Source of the DNA: an uncultured Lachnospiraceae bacterium
GTDB lineage: Bacteria > Bacillota > Clostridia > Lachnospirales > Lachnospiraceae
NCBI GenBank assembly: GCA_937950565.1
Contig: CALFCS010000134.1
Coordinates: 1-47,059, forward strand
Length of the DNA: 47,059 nt
Reading direction: 5' to 3'
The position numbers and the translations under genes were made by a program. The stretch's first letter is position 1. Every line of letters starts with the position of its first letter. The notes beneath the pieces are model-generated. The model worked only from the letters and a program-made list of their open reading frames with translations. It ran no database searches and was not told the origin of the DNA. Positions 34,627-43,134 of this stretch are shown piece after piece.

Positions 34627-35982
34627 ATGTCAAAAAGAAGCAATTTTTCAAGCAAGATCGGCTTTGTACTTGCAGCTTCCGGCTCTGCTGTCGGTTTGGG
34701 TAATATATGGAGATTTCCCTATCTTGCTGCCAAGTACGGCGGGGGAACATTCCTGCTGATTTACCTGATTCTTGCAGTCACTTTTGGTTTCACTCTTATG
34801 ACCGCGGAGATTGCCCTGGGAAGGAAAACCGGACTGAGCGCCATCGGCGCTTTCAAATCTTTGGATAAGCGTTTTGGATTTGTCGGAGTCCTTGCCGCCA
34901 TTGTACCGATTATTATTTTCCCATACTATTCTGTTATTGGCGGCTGGGTTGTGAAGTATTTCTCTGTATTCATTACCGGCGGCGTAGATGCCACGGCTGC
35001 TGATGATTATTTCACAAATTTTATCGGCGGTACTTTTGAACCGCTCGGATGGTTTCTGCTCTTTATGGCAGTCACTGCTGTGATTGTTCTTTGCGGAGTA
35101 GAAAAGGGAATCGAAAAAGTAAGTAAGATCATGATGCCGATTCTCGTTATTCTTACCATTATTATTGCCGTATATGGCCTGACTCTTGACGGAGCTATGG
35201 AAGGTCTCGTATATTACGTAAAACCGCATATGGCCGACGTATCGGTCAAGACAATCCTTGCCGCTATGGGACAGCTCTTCTATTCCATGTCTCTGGCTAT
35301 GGGTATTATGATTACATATGGATCTTATATGAAGAAAGAAAACAATTTGGAAAGCTCTGTAAGACAAATTGAATTATTCGACACCGGAATCGCATTCCTC
35401 GCAGGTCTTATGATTATCCCTGCAGTATTCGCATTCTCCGGCGGAGATCGTTCCGCTCTTAACGCAGGTCCTGGATTGATGTTTATGACTCTTCCGAAGG
35501 TTTTTGCGAGCATGAAATTCGGCGGAGTAATCGGAACCATTTTCTTCCTGCTTGTATTTTTTGCAGCCCTTACTTCTGCAATCTCTCTTATGGAAACTAT
35601 CGTATCCATCTTTAGAGATAAATTTCATTGGGGACGTAAAAATGCCTGCATTTTTGTAGCTGTTCTTTCATTGATTCTCGGAATCCCATCTTCTCTGGGA
35701 TTTGGGCCTCTGGGATTCATCAGCTGGATGAAGATGTCTATTCTTGATATTATGGACTTTGTAAGCAACAGTGTCCTGATGCCAATCGTTGCATTCTTTA
35801 CCTGCATCTTTGTTGGATTTATTATTAAGCCAAAAACACTTGCAGATGAAGTAAAAGAAACGGATGGTAAATTTAAAGCCGAAAAAATGTTTAACGTTAT
35901 AATCAAATGGGTTGCTCCGATTTTCCTTATATTGATTCTTGGAAGCTCCGTAGCAAACGCACTCGGCATTTTCAGCATCTAA
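34627..35982 (+). CDS. Sodium-dependent NSS/SNF-family amino-acid transporter
   Basis: A 451-residue LeuT-fold neurotransmitter:sodium symporter. TM1 carries the diagnostic SGSAVGLGNIWRFPYLAAKYGGGTFLLIYLI (Na+ and substrate site), and about 11-12 hydrophobic segments follow. Bacterial members (LeuT, TnaT, MhsT) import hydrophobic or aromatic amino acids with Na+, and this is the likely role, though the substrate is not readable. ATG 34627 is used because GAGGAGGA lies upstream; the in-frame ATG at 34597 is ten codons earlier and lacks an SD. It is a single-gene transcript with a strong terminator and an operator-like palindrome in its leader. Confidence 0.94.
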   Translation: MSKRSNFSSKIGFVLAASGSAVGLGNIWRFPYLAAKYGGGTFLLIYLILAVTFGFTLMTAEIALGRKTGLSAIGAFKSLDKRFGFVGVLAAIVPIIIFPYYSVIGGWVVKYFSVFITGGVDATAADDYFTNFIGGTFEPLGWFLLFMAVTAVIVLCGVEKGIEKVSKIMMPILVILTIIIAVYGLTLDGAMEGLVYYVKPHMADVSVKTILAAMGQLFYSMSLAMGIMITYGSYMKKENNLESSVRQIELFDTGIAFLAGLMIIPAVFAFSGGDRSALNAGPGLMFMTLPKVFASMKFGGVIGTIFFLLVFFAALTSAISLMETIVSIFRDKFHWGRKNACIFVAVLSLILGIPSSLGFGPLGFISWMKMSILDIMDFVSNSVLMPIVAFFTCIFVGFIIKPKTLADEVKETDGKFKAEKMFNVIIKWVAPIFLILILGSSVANALGIFSI

Positions 35983-36008
35983 CAAACCGGGAAAAATAGC
36001 AAAAAAAG

Positions 36009-36056
36009 AAAGGGCAGGATTGTGAATGTATCAAACACTTTCCTGCCCTTTTTTTA
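36009..36056. terminator. Bidirectional terminator between the NSS gene and degV
   Basis: An 11-bp stem AAAGGGCAGGA / TCCTGCCCTTT (36009-36019, 36041-36051) with an inner partial pairing. On the plus strand it ends in seven T. On the minus strand it runs into CTTTCTTTTTTT, so it also serves degV. Confidence 0.9.
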
Positions 36057-36066
36057 TATCTCTTTC

Positions 36067-36930
36067 CTACCGCTTATCTCCCATACAGAACACAGCTACA
36101 ACTCCCGGGCCCGTATGACTTCCAATCACTGTACCAATATTATGAATCAGAATATTATGAATCCCCATCTTCTCGCGTACCAGTTTTGCCACATACTGCG
36201 CATCCTCAACACAGTCTCCGTGCGTGATCATAACAATATCGTTTTCCCAGCCTTCCGCCTGTTCTACGGCTCTATCCACAATCTTGCCAAGAGATTTCTT
36301 TCTTCCTCTTTCTTTCCCGATAACCTGAAGTTTTCCTTCGTTATCCATATGAATCATCGGTTTCACCTGCACCATTGTTCCAAAGACGGCAGCTGTTTTG
36401 GATACACGTCCGCCCCGATACAGATGATTCAGGTCATCGATTGTAACATTATGGCAGACATGAAGTTTATTCTCCTCTGCCCACTGTGCTGCCTCTTCAA
36501 TTGTCTTTCCCTCTTTCTTACGCTTCAAAACATAATACAAAAGCAGCGCTTCACCCATGCATGCACACAATGTATCAACCACGATAATCTTTCGCTCCGG
36601 ATACTCCTCCTGAAGTTCCTCCGCCGCCAGTCTCATGCTGTTATATGTTCCGCTGAGTCCTGAAGAAAAGGCCAGATGCAAAATATCTTTTCCCTCCTTT
36701 AAGAACGGCTCTAACGCTTCTTTTGCCTCACTTGCGTTAATCTGTGATGTCACAGACATTTTTCCCTCCCGGAGCTTCTGAAAGAATTCTTTTGAAGAAA
36801 GTCCCAGCATATCCGTATAAGTTTCTCCATCAATCGTATATTTCAAAGGAATAAACGGCACCTTTCTCTCTTCCAGCCATTCCTTCGGCACATCTACCGT
36901 ACTATTCACTGTAACCACATAATCATTCAT
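36067..36930 (-). CDS. DegV-family fatty-acid-binding protein
   Basis: A 287-residue DegV protein. Family features: the N-terminal VTVNSTVDVPKEW, the MSVTSQINASEA loop, LAFSSGLSGTYNSMRLAAEE (ligand carboxylate site), DTLCACMG, and the C-terminal IGSHTGPGVVAVF. Relatives bind exogenous fatty acids for the FakA/FakB kinase, so a FakB-like role is possible, but no fakA is nearby. It begins 18 nt after the MATE gene, apparently co-transcribed with it. Confidence 0.9.
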   Translation of the reverse strand: MNDYVVTVNSTVDVPKEWLEERKVPFIPLKYTIDGETYTDMLGLSSKEFFQKLREGKMSVTSQINASEAKEALEPFLKEGKDILHLAFSSGLSGTYNSMRLAAEELQEEYPERKIIVVDTLCACMGEALLLYYVLKRKKEGKTIEEAAQWAEENKLHVCHNVTIDDLNHLYRGGRVSKTAAVFGTMVQVKPMIHMDNEGKLQVIGKERGRKKSLGKIVDRAVEQAEGWENDIVMITHGDCVEDAQYVAKLVREKMGIHNILIHNIGTVIGSHTGPGVVAVFCMGDKR

Positions 36931-36948
36931 GACACGCTTCCTCCTGTA

Positions 36949-38337
36949 TCAATTATTTTCCATTATCATACCACTTTTATCCATCCCTTGCAAAATCTTT
37001 CTGAATGTAATGGCAAAGAGAATACTGGTAACAGACACTGATATAATATCCGCAACCGGCTCCGCCCTGTAGATTCCCATAACTCCCATAAACCTTGGGA
37101 AAATAATCGCCAGCGGTATCAGTAAAATTATCTTCCTTAAAAGCGCGATAAATACAGATACTTTTGCCTGTCCGAGCGCCACAAATGTAGATTGGCAGGA
37201 AGACTGGATTCCAAAAATCGTCATTCCCAGAAAATAAACCGGCATCACCTGGCAGGTAAGCTCCGAAAGCGCCTGATTATCTGTAAAAATCCCCGCATAA
37301 ATCTCCGGCTTTATCACAGCGATGCCACCAAGAATAAACATTGCCGTAAAAGTAACCGCCAGCATCCTGTAAAACACCCCTTTTACACGCTCCTTATTTC
37401 CTGCACCATAATTATAACTGATAATCGGCTGTACTCCTTGTGTAATCCCCTGTATAGGCACTACAATAAACTGCATGACACTTGTCATAATGGCCATTGT
37501 CCCCACATACATATCGCCGCCATACTTCTGAAGACCGGAATTCAGCGTAATACTTACCAGGCTTTCTGTACTCTGCATAATAAACGGTGAAATCCCAAGC
37601 GCCGCCGTATACTTCAAGATTTCTGCCTCCGGCCTCATATCAGACAGCTTAAGGCGGATTACACTTTTTTCTGACATAAGAAAACGCACCACCCACACTG
37701 CACTGACTGCCTGAGAAATGACTGTGGCAATAGCGGCTCCTCTGACTCCAAGTCCAAACCCAAAAATAAATACCGGATCCAGGCAAATATTAATTACAGC
37801 GCCAATCAGCACCGACAGCATCGCCGTTTTCGCCTCTCCCTGCCCGCTGATAAAAGTATTTAGTCCAAGCGCACACTGTACAAATATCGTACCTATCAAA
37901 TAAATTCCTATGTAACTTTCCGCGTAAACAATCGTTGCATCACTTGCTCCAAACAGATACAAAACCGGCGTCTTGCATGCCGAGAAGAAAACCGTTAACA
38001 CAATCGAAAACAGAACGATCAGACTGGCTGAATTCCCCATAATCTTTTCTGCCTTTTTATAATTTTTTCTTCCAAGCTCAATCGATGCAAGCGGCGCACC
38101 TCCCATACCCGCAAATGCACTGAATGCAGATATGAGCATAATAATCGGAAATGTAACACCCACACCAGTAAGCGCTACATCTCCATAATCCGCAATATGA
38201 CCAATATAAATACGGTCAACAATATTGTATAATACATTAATAAGCTGGGCTGCCACAGCCGGAAGCGCCATAGACAACATAAGCCTTCCGATTGGAGCAT
38301 TGCCCAGTCTTTCATCCTGTTTCAAATTCTTTTGCAT
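36949..38337 (-). CDS. MATE-family efflux transporter
   Basis: A 462-residue membrane protein with about 12 hydrophobic segments, in two homologous halves. N-terminal features are GRLMLSMALPAVAAQLINVLYNIVDRIYIGH and GMGGAPLASIELGRKNYKKAEKIMGNS. The second half repeats the pattern (ITQGVQPIISYNYGAGNKERVKGVFYRML). It belongs to the Na+/H+-drug antiporter MATE family (DinF/MepA-like). Substrate is unknown. It follows the SpoVAF-like gene by 15 nt and precedes degV by 18 nt. Confidence 0.95.
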   Translation of the reverse strand: MQKNLKQDERLGNAPIGRLMLSMALPAVAAQLINVLYNIVDRIYIGHIADYGDVALTGVGVTFPIIMLISAFSAFAGMGGAPLASIELGRKNYKKAEKIMGNSASLIVLFSIVLTVFFSACKTPVLYLFGASDATIVYAESYIGIYLIGTIFVQCALGLNTFISGQGEAKTAMLSVLIGAVINICLDPVFIFGFGLGVRGAAIATVISQAVSAVWVVRFLMSEKSVIRLKLSDMRPEAEILKYTAALGISPFIMQSTESLVSITLNSGLQKYGGDMYVGTMAIMTSVMQFIVVPIQGITQGVQPIISYNYGAGNKERVKGVFYRMLAVTFTAMFILGGIAVIKPEIYAGIFTDNQALSELTCQVMPVYFLGMTIFGIQSSCQSTFVALGQAKVSVFIALLRKIILLIPLAIIFPRFMGVMGIYRAEPVADIISVSVTSILFAITFRKILQGMDKSGMIMENN

Positions 38338-38352
38338 AAAATCATTCCTTTA

Positions 38353-39714
38353 TTAATTCAATTTCACATTCAGGTAATTTCTCCCTGACAATGTTTTATT
38401 AAAGCACAGGCTGCACAGAATGATAATACATCCGATAATAAATCCCCACCAGTTAAACAAAGCTGTCAATATCAAAAGCTGCAGGCGCATAAATTTCAGC
38501 GCATATCCCAATTCGAAATTAGGCTGTGTATAGTTCGCTACTGCAACAAATGCCATATAAAGCATAACCTCTGCGTTAAACCAGCCGGATTTTACCGAAA
38601 ACTCACCCATTACAAGACCTGCGATGACACTGAGCGGCGTACTGAGCATATTCGGTGTATTCATTGCTGCAAGCCTGAGTCCGTCAATAGCAATCTCCAG
38701 CATCAACAGCTGAAAAATCAACGGAACATTTACAGTATCCTTAATTGAGACAAATGCAAATGCTTCCGGCAGCCAGTTCAGATTCTGCATGAGCAGAAGA
38801 AACACCGGAGTTAAAAACACCGTCATAATCGTTATCAACACTCTGGCAACCTTCAGATATATATTTGTAATCGTCGGAAAATAATAATCATTTGCCTCTT
38901 CTATCATATCATAAATTGAAGTCGGAAGTATCATTGCCGATGGCGAATTATCTACCAATAGAACAACTTTACCTTCCAGAAGACATGCTGTGGCTGTGTC
39001 CGGCCGTTCTGTAAACTTAAATTTCGGAAACGGATTATACCACTTTCTTTTAAACATCTCCTCCGCAAGACTCTGCTGGTTCATCCGCAAAGCATCCGTT
39101 TTGATACTGTCAATCCGCTTGGTAACCGTATCAAGCAGCGCCTGATCCACACGGTCTTCCATATAACAAATTGCAACGTCTGTACGGGAACTGTCTCCTA
39201 CTTCTCTCATGGACATAACCAGGTGTGGATCTCTAATTCTTCTTCTCATAAGCGCCGTGTTAAATACAATTGTTTCCACAAATCCATCTCTGGAACCTCT
39301 GAGTGATTTATCCTTATCCGGCTCCTCCACACTTCTTGCAGGATACGTCCGGCAATCAATCGCAATGCAGGCTTCATATCCTTCTACAAAAAGACAGGTA
39401 ACACCTGACAGCACATTTCTTATAATCTGATCAAAATCTCCAAGAATATCAACTTCTACATATGGAATACACAATCTTGCAAACTCCGTAGCATCCTTCG
39501 GCATATCCTCTGCCGTCACTTTAAAAAGGGAATCCATAATCTTCAACATCGTTTCATCCTTTGTAAACCCATCAATAAAATAAAAGGAAGATGCACGTTC
39601 TCCGATATAAATATCCCTTTGAATAATATCAAAACTATCCTGAACCGGAAGCACCTGATTCATATAGGTAACATTTTCTTCTCTTGAAGCAGTTACTTTC
39701 TTTGTGTCTGACAT
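38353..39714 (-). CDS. spoVAF: GerA/SpoVAF-type spore germination protein
   Basis: A 453-residue protein of the GerA-A/SpoVAF family. A cytoplasmic N-terminal half (about 1-280) contains the family stretch IYIGERASSFYFIDGFTKDETMLKI and SVEEPDKDKSLRGSRDGFVETIVFNTALMRRRI. A C-terminal half has about four to five TM segments (LITIMTVFLTPVFLLLM, EIAIDGLRLAAMNTP, LLILTALFNWWGFIIG). In other spore formers the relative SpoVAF sits in the spore inner membrane with OrfX/SpoVAEa. ATG 39714 has GGAGGAG upstream; the ATG six codons earlier precedes that SD. It is isolated from a spoVA operon and is followed by MATE and degV genes. Assignment as SpoVAF rather than a germinant-receptor A subunit rests on length and motif similarity. 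Confidence 0.88.
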   Translation of the reverse strand: MSDTKKVTASREENVTYMNQVLPVQDSFDIIQRDIYIGERASSFYFIDGFTKDETMLKIMDSLFKVTAEDMPKDATEFARLCIPYVEVDILGDFDQIIRNVLSGVTCLFVEGYEACIAIDCRTYPARSVEEPDKDKSLRGSRDGFVETIVFNTALMRRRIRDPHLVMSMREVGDSSRTDVAICYMEDRVDQALLDTVTKRIDSIKTDALRMNQQSLAEEMFKRKWYNPFPKFKFTERPDTATACLLEGKVVLLVDNSPSAMILPTSIYDMIEEANDYYFPTITNIYLKVARVLITIMTVFLTPVFLLLMQNLNWLPEAFAFVSIKDTVNVPLIFQLLMLEIAIDGLRLAAMNTPNMLSTPLSVIAGLVMGEFSVKSGWFNAEVMLYMAFVAVANYTQPNFELGYALKFMRLQLLILTALFNWWGFIIGCIIILCSLCFNKTLSGRNYLNVKLN

Positions 39715-39745
39715 ACACACTCCTCCACTCACTTAATCTCATGAA

Positions 39746-39775
39746 TAGAGTACCCTTTTCTGACACAAAATATAC
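39746..39775 (-). promoter_or_regulatory. Weak forespore-type promoter candidate before spoVAF
   Basis: Minus strand GTATA (39771-39775), 18-nt spacer, TACTCTA (39746-39752). It only faintly resembles sigma-F/G promoters. It is listed because a GerA/SpoVAF gene would be expected under forespore control. Confidence 0.25.
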
Positions 39776-39784
39776 CCGGCTGAT

Positions 39785-40300
39785 TTAGGTTGTTGTGCTC
39801 CCAAATCCTCCATTACGGACAGCGGTAACATCATCATCCACCGTAATCCCATATTCCACAAAAATTCCCTGCATAAATCCCTTGCCGGCTTCCACTTCCA
39901 CAACCTTTTCTTCCTTCGTGTCATTGGTAAGCTTTACAAAAATATGCCCTTCATTATCAGAATAAAAATAATCACTGTCAATAATTCCTACTGTGTTATT
40001 CAGCTGTAGCCGGTATTTAAACCCCAGACCACTCCTCGGATAACATTTTAACACCCAGTTTTCCTCCATTTCCACACGGATACCGGTCGGAATCTTTACT
40101 GTCTGCCCCGGCTCCAGCACAATTGGAAACGGGGTATAAAAATCATATCCGGCGGAACCTGCGGTGGCACGTTTCGGAAGTTTTATCTCTTCGTATATTT
40201 TCTGGATATCCTCATCATCTGTCATTCCAAAAGTATTCAGCACACCCTCCCGGAACTGCTCATAACTAACCTTATGAAACTGTGCAATCCTCTTAGCCAT
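39785..40300 (-). CDS. dut: dUTPase-like deoxyuridine triphosphatase
   Basis: A 171-residue trimeric dUTPase-fold protein. Family motifs: AGSAGYDFY (I), PRSGLGFKYRL (II), GIIDSDYFY (III, with the catalytic Asp region), GKGFMQGIF (IV) and RNGGFGSTTT (V, at the C-terminal end). An N-terminal ~38-residue extension precedes motif I, making it longer than the usual ~145. It removes dUTP and supplies dUMP for dTMP synthesis. It overlaps nrdG by 8 nt, so it belongs with nrdD-nrdG. The NTPase role is likely; dCTP deaminase is unlikely given motif V. Confidence 0.85.
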   Translation of the reverse strand: MAKRIAQFHKVSYEQFREGVLNTFGMTDDEDIQKIYEEIKLPKRATAGSAGYDFYTPFPIVLEPGQTVKIPTGIRVEMEENWVLKCYPRSGLGFKYRLQLNNTVGIIDSDYFYSDNEGHIFVKLTNDTKEEKVVEVEAGKGFMQGIFVEYGITVDDDVTAVRNGGFGSTTT

Positions 40301-40781
40301 GTAATACCAACTCTCCTATCTTCAATGTATTCTTTACATCAATTACAAATTGATTCGCACTTCCTCTCCAGTGCAGCGTGTTATCTTTTTTCGCTTCCTC
40401 AAATTCCCCATCTACCATAACATCCAGATATTTCACAATCTCAAAGTCTTTGACTTCCTTCCATACATATCCTGTATAAAGCCAGATTGTTTTCTCCGGA
40501 TATTTCTGGCGTATCTCCCTTGCCAGAGCGGTTACACCTTCTATATTCGCCTTATGAAGCGGATCGCCGCCGGAAAAAGTGATTCCGCTCACATAATCTT
40601 TCTCTAATTCCGTAAATATTTCCTCTTTCGCTTCTTCATCAAAGGGAAGTCCGCCTTCTGGATCCCATGTAACCGGATTGTGACATCCCGGACACGCATG
40701 AGAACAGCCTGCCACCCACAGAACCACACGCAGGCCGTCTCCGTTTAACATATCATCTTTCGTTATATTGTGATACCGCAT
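40293..40781 (-). CDS. nrdG: Anaerobic ribonucleotide reductase activating protein
   Basis: A 162-residue radical SAM enzyme that makes the glycyl radical on NrdD. The 4Fe-4S ligands are Cys26, Cys30 and Cys33 (CSHACPGC), followed by ISGGDP-like TFSGGDPLHKANI. Length is right for NrdG. It begins 2 nt after nrdD and overlaps dut by 8 nt, so it is translated in one operon. Its activity requires anoxic conditions. Confidence 0.97.
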   Translation of the reverse strand: MRYHNITKDDMLNGDGLRVVLWVAGCSHACPGCHNPVTWDPEGGLPFDEEAKEEIFTELEKDYVSGITFSGGDPLHKANIEGVTALAREIRQKYPEKTIWLYTGYVWKEVKDFEIVKYLDVMVDGEFEEAKKDNTLHWRGSANQFVIDVKNTLKIGELVLHG

Positions 40782-40783
40782 GA

Positions 40784-42916
40784 CTACATACTTTTCCTTT
40801 CTGCAATCTCAGCCATCTTTGCCGCATTCAGCCTGGTATCACCTTTTACCCTGGAATATGACAGATAGCCGTTCATTCTGTCGATTTTTGTAAGATTGGT
40901 GCTTCCGCATACCGGACATACATCCATAGATAATTCCTCATGTCCACAGTCATCACAATATGCCAGCGACAAATTGACTCCTTCATAGAATCCTTTTGCC
41001 ATTGCACGCCTTACCAGAGATTTAATTGCTTCCCTGTTATAATTAATCGGATATTTTACATACTGTATCTTTCCGCCATTACTTAAATTCCAGAATCTTC
41101 CTTCCAGATCCTGCTTTTCAATCGGCGTAATATCCTCCGTTACATGACAATGAAAACTGTTGCTTACATATTCTCTGTCAGATACATTTTCGATAATTCC
41201 ATATTTTTTACGAAACTGCTTAATCTGTACCCCGCATAAATTCTCCGCCGGGGTTCCATAAATCGCATAAAGTCTTCCATCCTCTTTTTTGTATTCATTA
41301 ATTTTATCATTAATGTGCTGCAGTACATCGAGTGCAAACTGTCCGTCCTCTACCAACGATTTTTTATTATAAAGCTGCTGTAATTCATTCAGCGCCGTGA
41401 TTCCAAACGAAGCTGTGGCCGTCTTAAGAAGTGGCTTAATCTTATCATATAATCCCAAGTGGCCGCCATAGAACCCTCCTTCGCAATATGCAAGCGGATT
41501 CGTCGATGCTTTCAATTCGCCAAGATAATCATACGTGCGCAGATGAAGCTGGCGAATCAATTCCAGGTAATAATCCAGCACCTCATAAAAATCTTTTGCT
41601 TCCTGTCTTGCCTTTGCCAGAATCATCGGAAGATGCAGGCTGATCGCTCCAATATTAAATCTTCCAACAAAAACAGGCGTATCATTCTCATCTGCCGGTT
41701 CTATTCCGCCCCTCTCATACCAGGGAGACAGAAATGCACGGCATCCCATCGGGCTGATAATCTTTCCATATTTCTTATACATACTGGCTACATAACCTTC
41801 TCCGGTCAGACTCAGCCAATCCGGATACATTGTCTTTGAAGAACAGTCAATTCCCGCTTCAAATACATCCTCCAGCGGGCCGCCCGGTCCGTGAAGCTTC
41901 TCATCATACAAGAATACAATTTTCGGGAACAGAACCGGTTTCTTATGTCCCTTTTTCCCCTGTCCGTTTTTGCGTACCTCCAGCATTTTAATTGTCACAA
42001 GCTTACCATACTTGCTTGTAACGGTTCCGGCGGTAACTGTAATAAATGGATAATCACCACGGCTTGATGACACAGAATTAAACTTATACTCCCATCCCTG
42101 GAACCCCTGCTCCATCTCTTTCTCCAAATCTGCCCAGGCAACTCTCTGCACAGTCTCCTCATCAAGCCCAAGCTCCCGGTACTTCTGAATCAGTCTTTTA
42201 TGGGATTTTTCCGCATACGGCTCCAGAATCTCGTCCACACTCGGCACCGTGAAACCGCCATACTGCTGGCTTGCAGCACTTAAGACAATATCACCGATAA
42301 CATCAAATGCTGTATCCAGCGTTTTCGGCTCATTATACCAGAGATTCCCCATCTCAAAACCGCCGCTCAGCACTGTCTTTACATCAAACAAACAGCAGTT
42401 CATCGTATCTCTTCTGGCTGACATATCATGGATATAGATATATCCGTCACGAATGGCCTGAATCTCCTCAACCGTTAAAAAGAATTTTTTATAAAGCTCT
42501 TTATTCAACTCATTAAAAATAAGGCTTCTTTTCGTAGAAACAAGCGCACTGTCCGTATTACTGTTCTCTTTATCCCCGATATACATAATAGACTGGCTTT
42601 TCTTATATACATCATCCAGCATCTGTACAAAATCCTGCTTATAATTCCGGTAGTCTTTGTAACTTTTTGCAACCGCCGCATTCACTCTTTCAAGCGCGCC
42701 TTCTACCACATTATGCATTTCCGCAATTGGAATCTCAGTAATTCCAAGCTCTTCCACCTTTTCTTCCACAAACTTACAGATAAATCCAATCTCTTCTTCC
42801 GTAAATTTAACTAATGCCCGGTATGCTGATTTATTTACAGCTACAACTACCTTCTGAACATTAAAATCTTCCTTTGTTCCATCTTTTTTTACTACCTTTA
42901 CATCTCTCGTCAACAT
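40784..42916 (-). CDS. nrdD: Anaerobic (class III) ribonucleoside-triphosphate reductase
   Basis: A ~710-residue class III reductase making dNTPs from NTPs without oxygen. The N-terminal ATP-cone is VVKKDGTKEDFNVQKVV (allosteric site). The core includes NCCLFDVKTVLSGGFEMGN and QYGGFTVPSVDE. The C-terminal zinc site is CDDCGHEELSMDVCPVCGS, and the glycyl radical region is DRMNGYLSYSRVKGD (Gly within RMNGYL). The chosen start at 42916 follows AGAGGAAGG; the ATG at 42946 extends ten residues but lacks an SD. Two NrdR-box-like sites lie about 150-190 nt upstream. It is co-transcribed with nrdG and dut. Confidence 0.97.
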   Translation of the reverse strand: MLTRDVKVVKKDGTKEDFNVQKVVVAVNKSAYRALVKFTEEEIGFICKFVEEKVEELGITEIPIAEMHNVVEGALERVNAAVAKSYKDYRNYKQDFVQMLDDVYKKSQSIMYIGDKENSNTDSALVSTKRSLIFNELNKELYKKFFLTVEEIQAIRDGYIYIHDMSARRDTMNCCLFDVKTVLSGGFEMGNLWYNEPKTLDTAFDVIGDIVLSAASQQYGGFTVPSVDEILEPYAEKSHKRLIQKYRELGLDEETVQRVAWADLEKEMEQGFQGWEYKFNSVSSSRGDYPFITVTAGTVTSKYGKLVTIKMLEVRKNGQGKKGHKKPVLFPKIVFLYDEKLHGPGGPLEDVFEAGIDCSSKTMYPDWLSLTGEGYVASMYKKYGKIISPMGCRAFLSPWYERGGIEPADENDTPVFVGRFNIGAISLHLPMILAKARQEAKDFYEVLDYYLELIRQLHLRTYDYLGELKASTNPLAYCEGGFYGGHLGLYDKIKPLLKTATASFGITALNELQQLYNKKSLVEDGQFALDVLQHINDKINEYKKEDGRLYAIYGTPAENLCGVQIKQFRKKYGIIENVSDREYVSNSFHCHVTEDITPIEKQDLEGRFWNLSNGGKIQYVKYPINYNREAIKSLVRRAMAKGFYEGVNLSLAYCDDCGHEELSMDVCPVCGSTNLTKIDRMNGYLSYSRVKGDTRLNAAKMAEIAERKSM

Positions 42917-42987
42917 ATATTTTTGATACCTTCCTCTATAATTCATGTTTCTTTTATTTTGTTCACTTTATTATGGGTTCAGTAATA

Positions 42988-43016
42988 ATCTTATCATTAT
43001 AGAATACCACCGTCAA
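42988..43016 (-). promoter_or_regulatory. Candidate promoter proximal to nrdD
   Basis: Minus strand TTGACG (43011-43016), 17-nt spacer, TAAGAT (42988-42993). It lies downstream of the AGCS terminator and is oriented towards nrdD. Confidence 0.55.
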
Positions 43017-43041
43017 CGAATTTGATTCTAAAATATTGCAC

Positions 43042-43066
43042 AAAAATAGAGCCCCGAAGGACTCTA
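43042..43066 (-). terminator. Terminator of the AGCS symporter gene
   Basis: Minus strand 8-bp stem TAGAGTCC / GGGCTCTA closed by a UUCG tetraloop on a C-G pair (exceptionally stable), followed by TTTTTG. It lies 70 nt past the symporter stop and overlaps the downstream edge of an NrdR-box-like site. Confidence 0.85.
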
Positions 43067-43107
43067 TAAATTGTATAATATTGTTTTCCAACATCAACAT
43101 ATTGTGG
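43061..43107 (-). promoter_or_regulatory. Paired NrdR-box-like sites overlapping a promoter upstream of nrdD
   Basis: Minus strand cores CAATATGTTG (43095-43104) and CAATTTATAG (43064-43073) each match the NrdR-box core CWATATATWG with one mismatch. Their starts are 31 bp apart, the three-turn spacing known for paired boxes. Between and over them lie TTGATG (43092-43097), 16 nt, and TACAAT (43070-43075), a plausible sigma-A promoter. NrdR represses nrd genes when dATP/ATP is high. Regulation is inferred. Confidence 0.5.
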
Positions 43108-43134
43108 ATTAACCTTTATTTTCCGCTCCCATAT

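Noticed and set aside
34648..35367. 239-codon minus-strand frame under the NSS transporter
   Set aside because: It is the antisense shadow of a clearly recognised membrane protein and resembles no family; antisense of hydrophobic codons often stays open.
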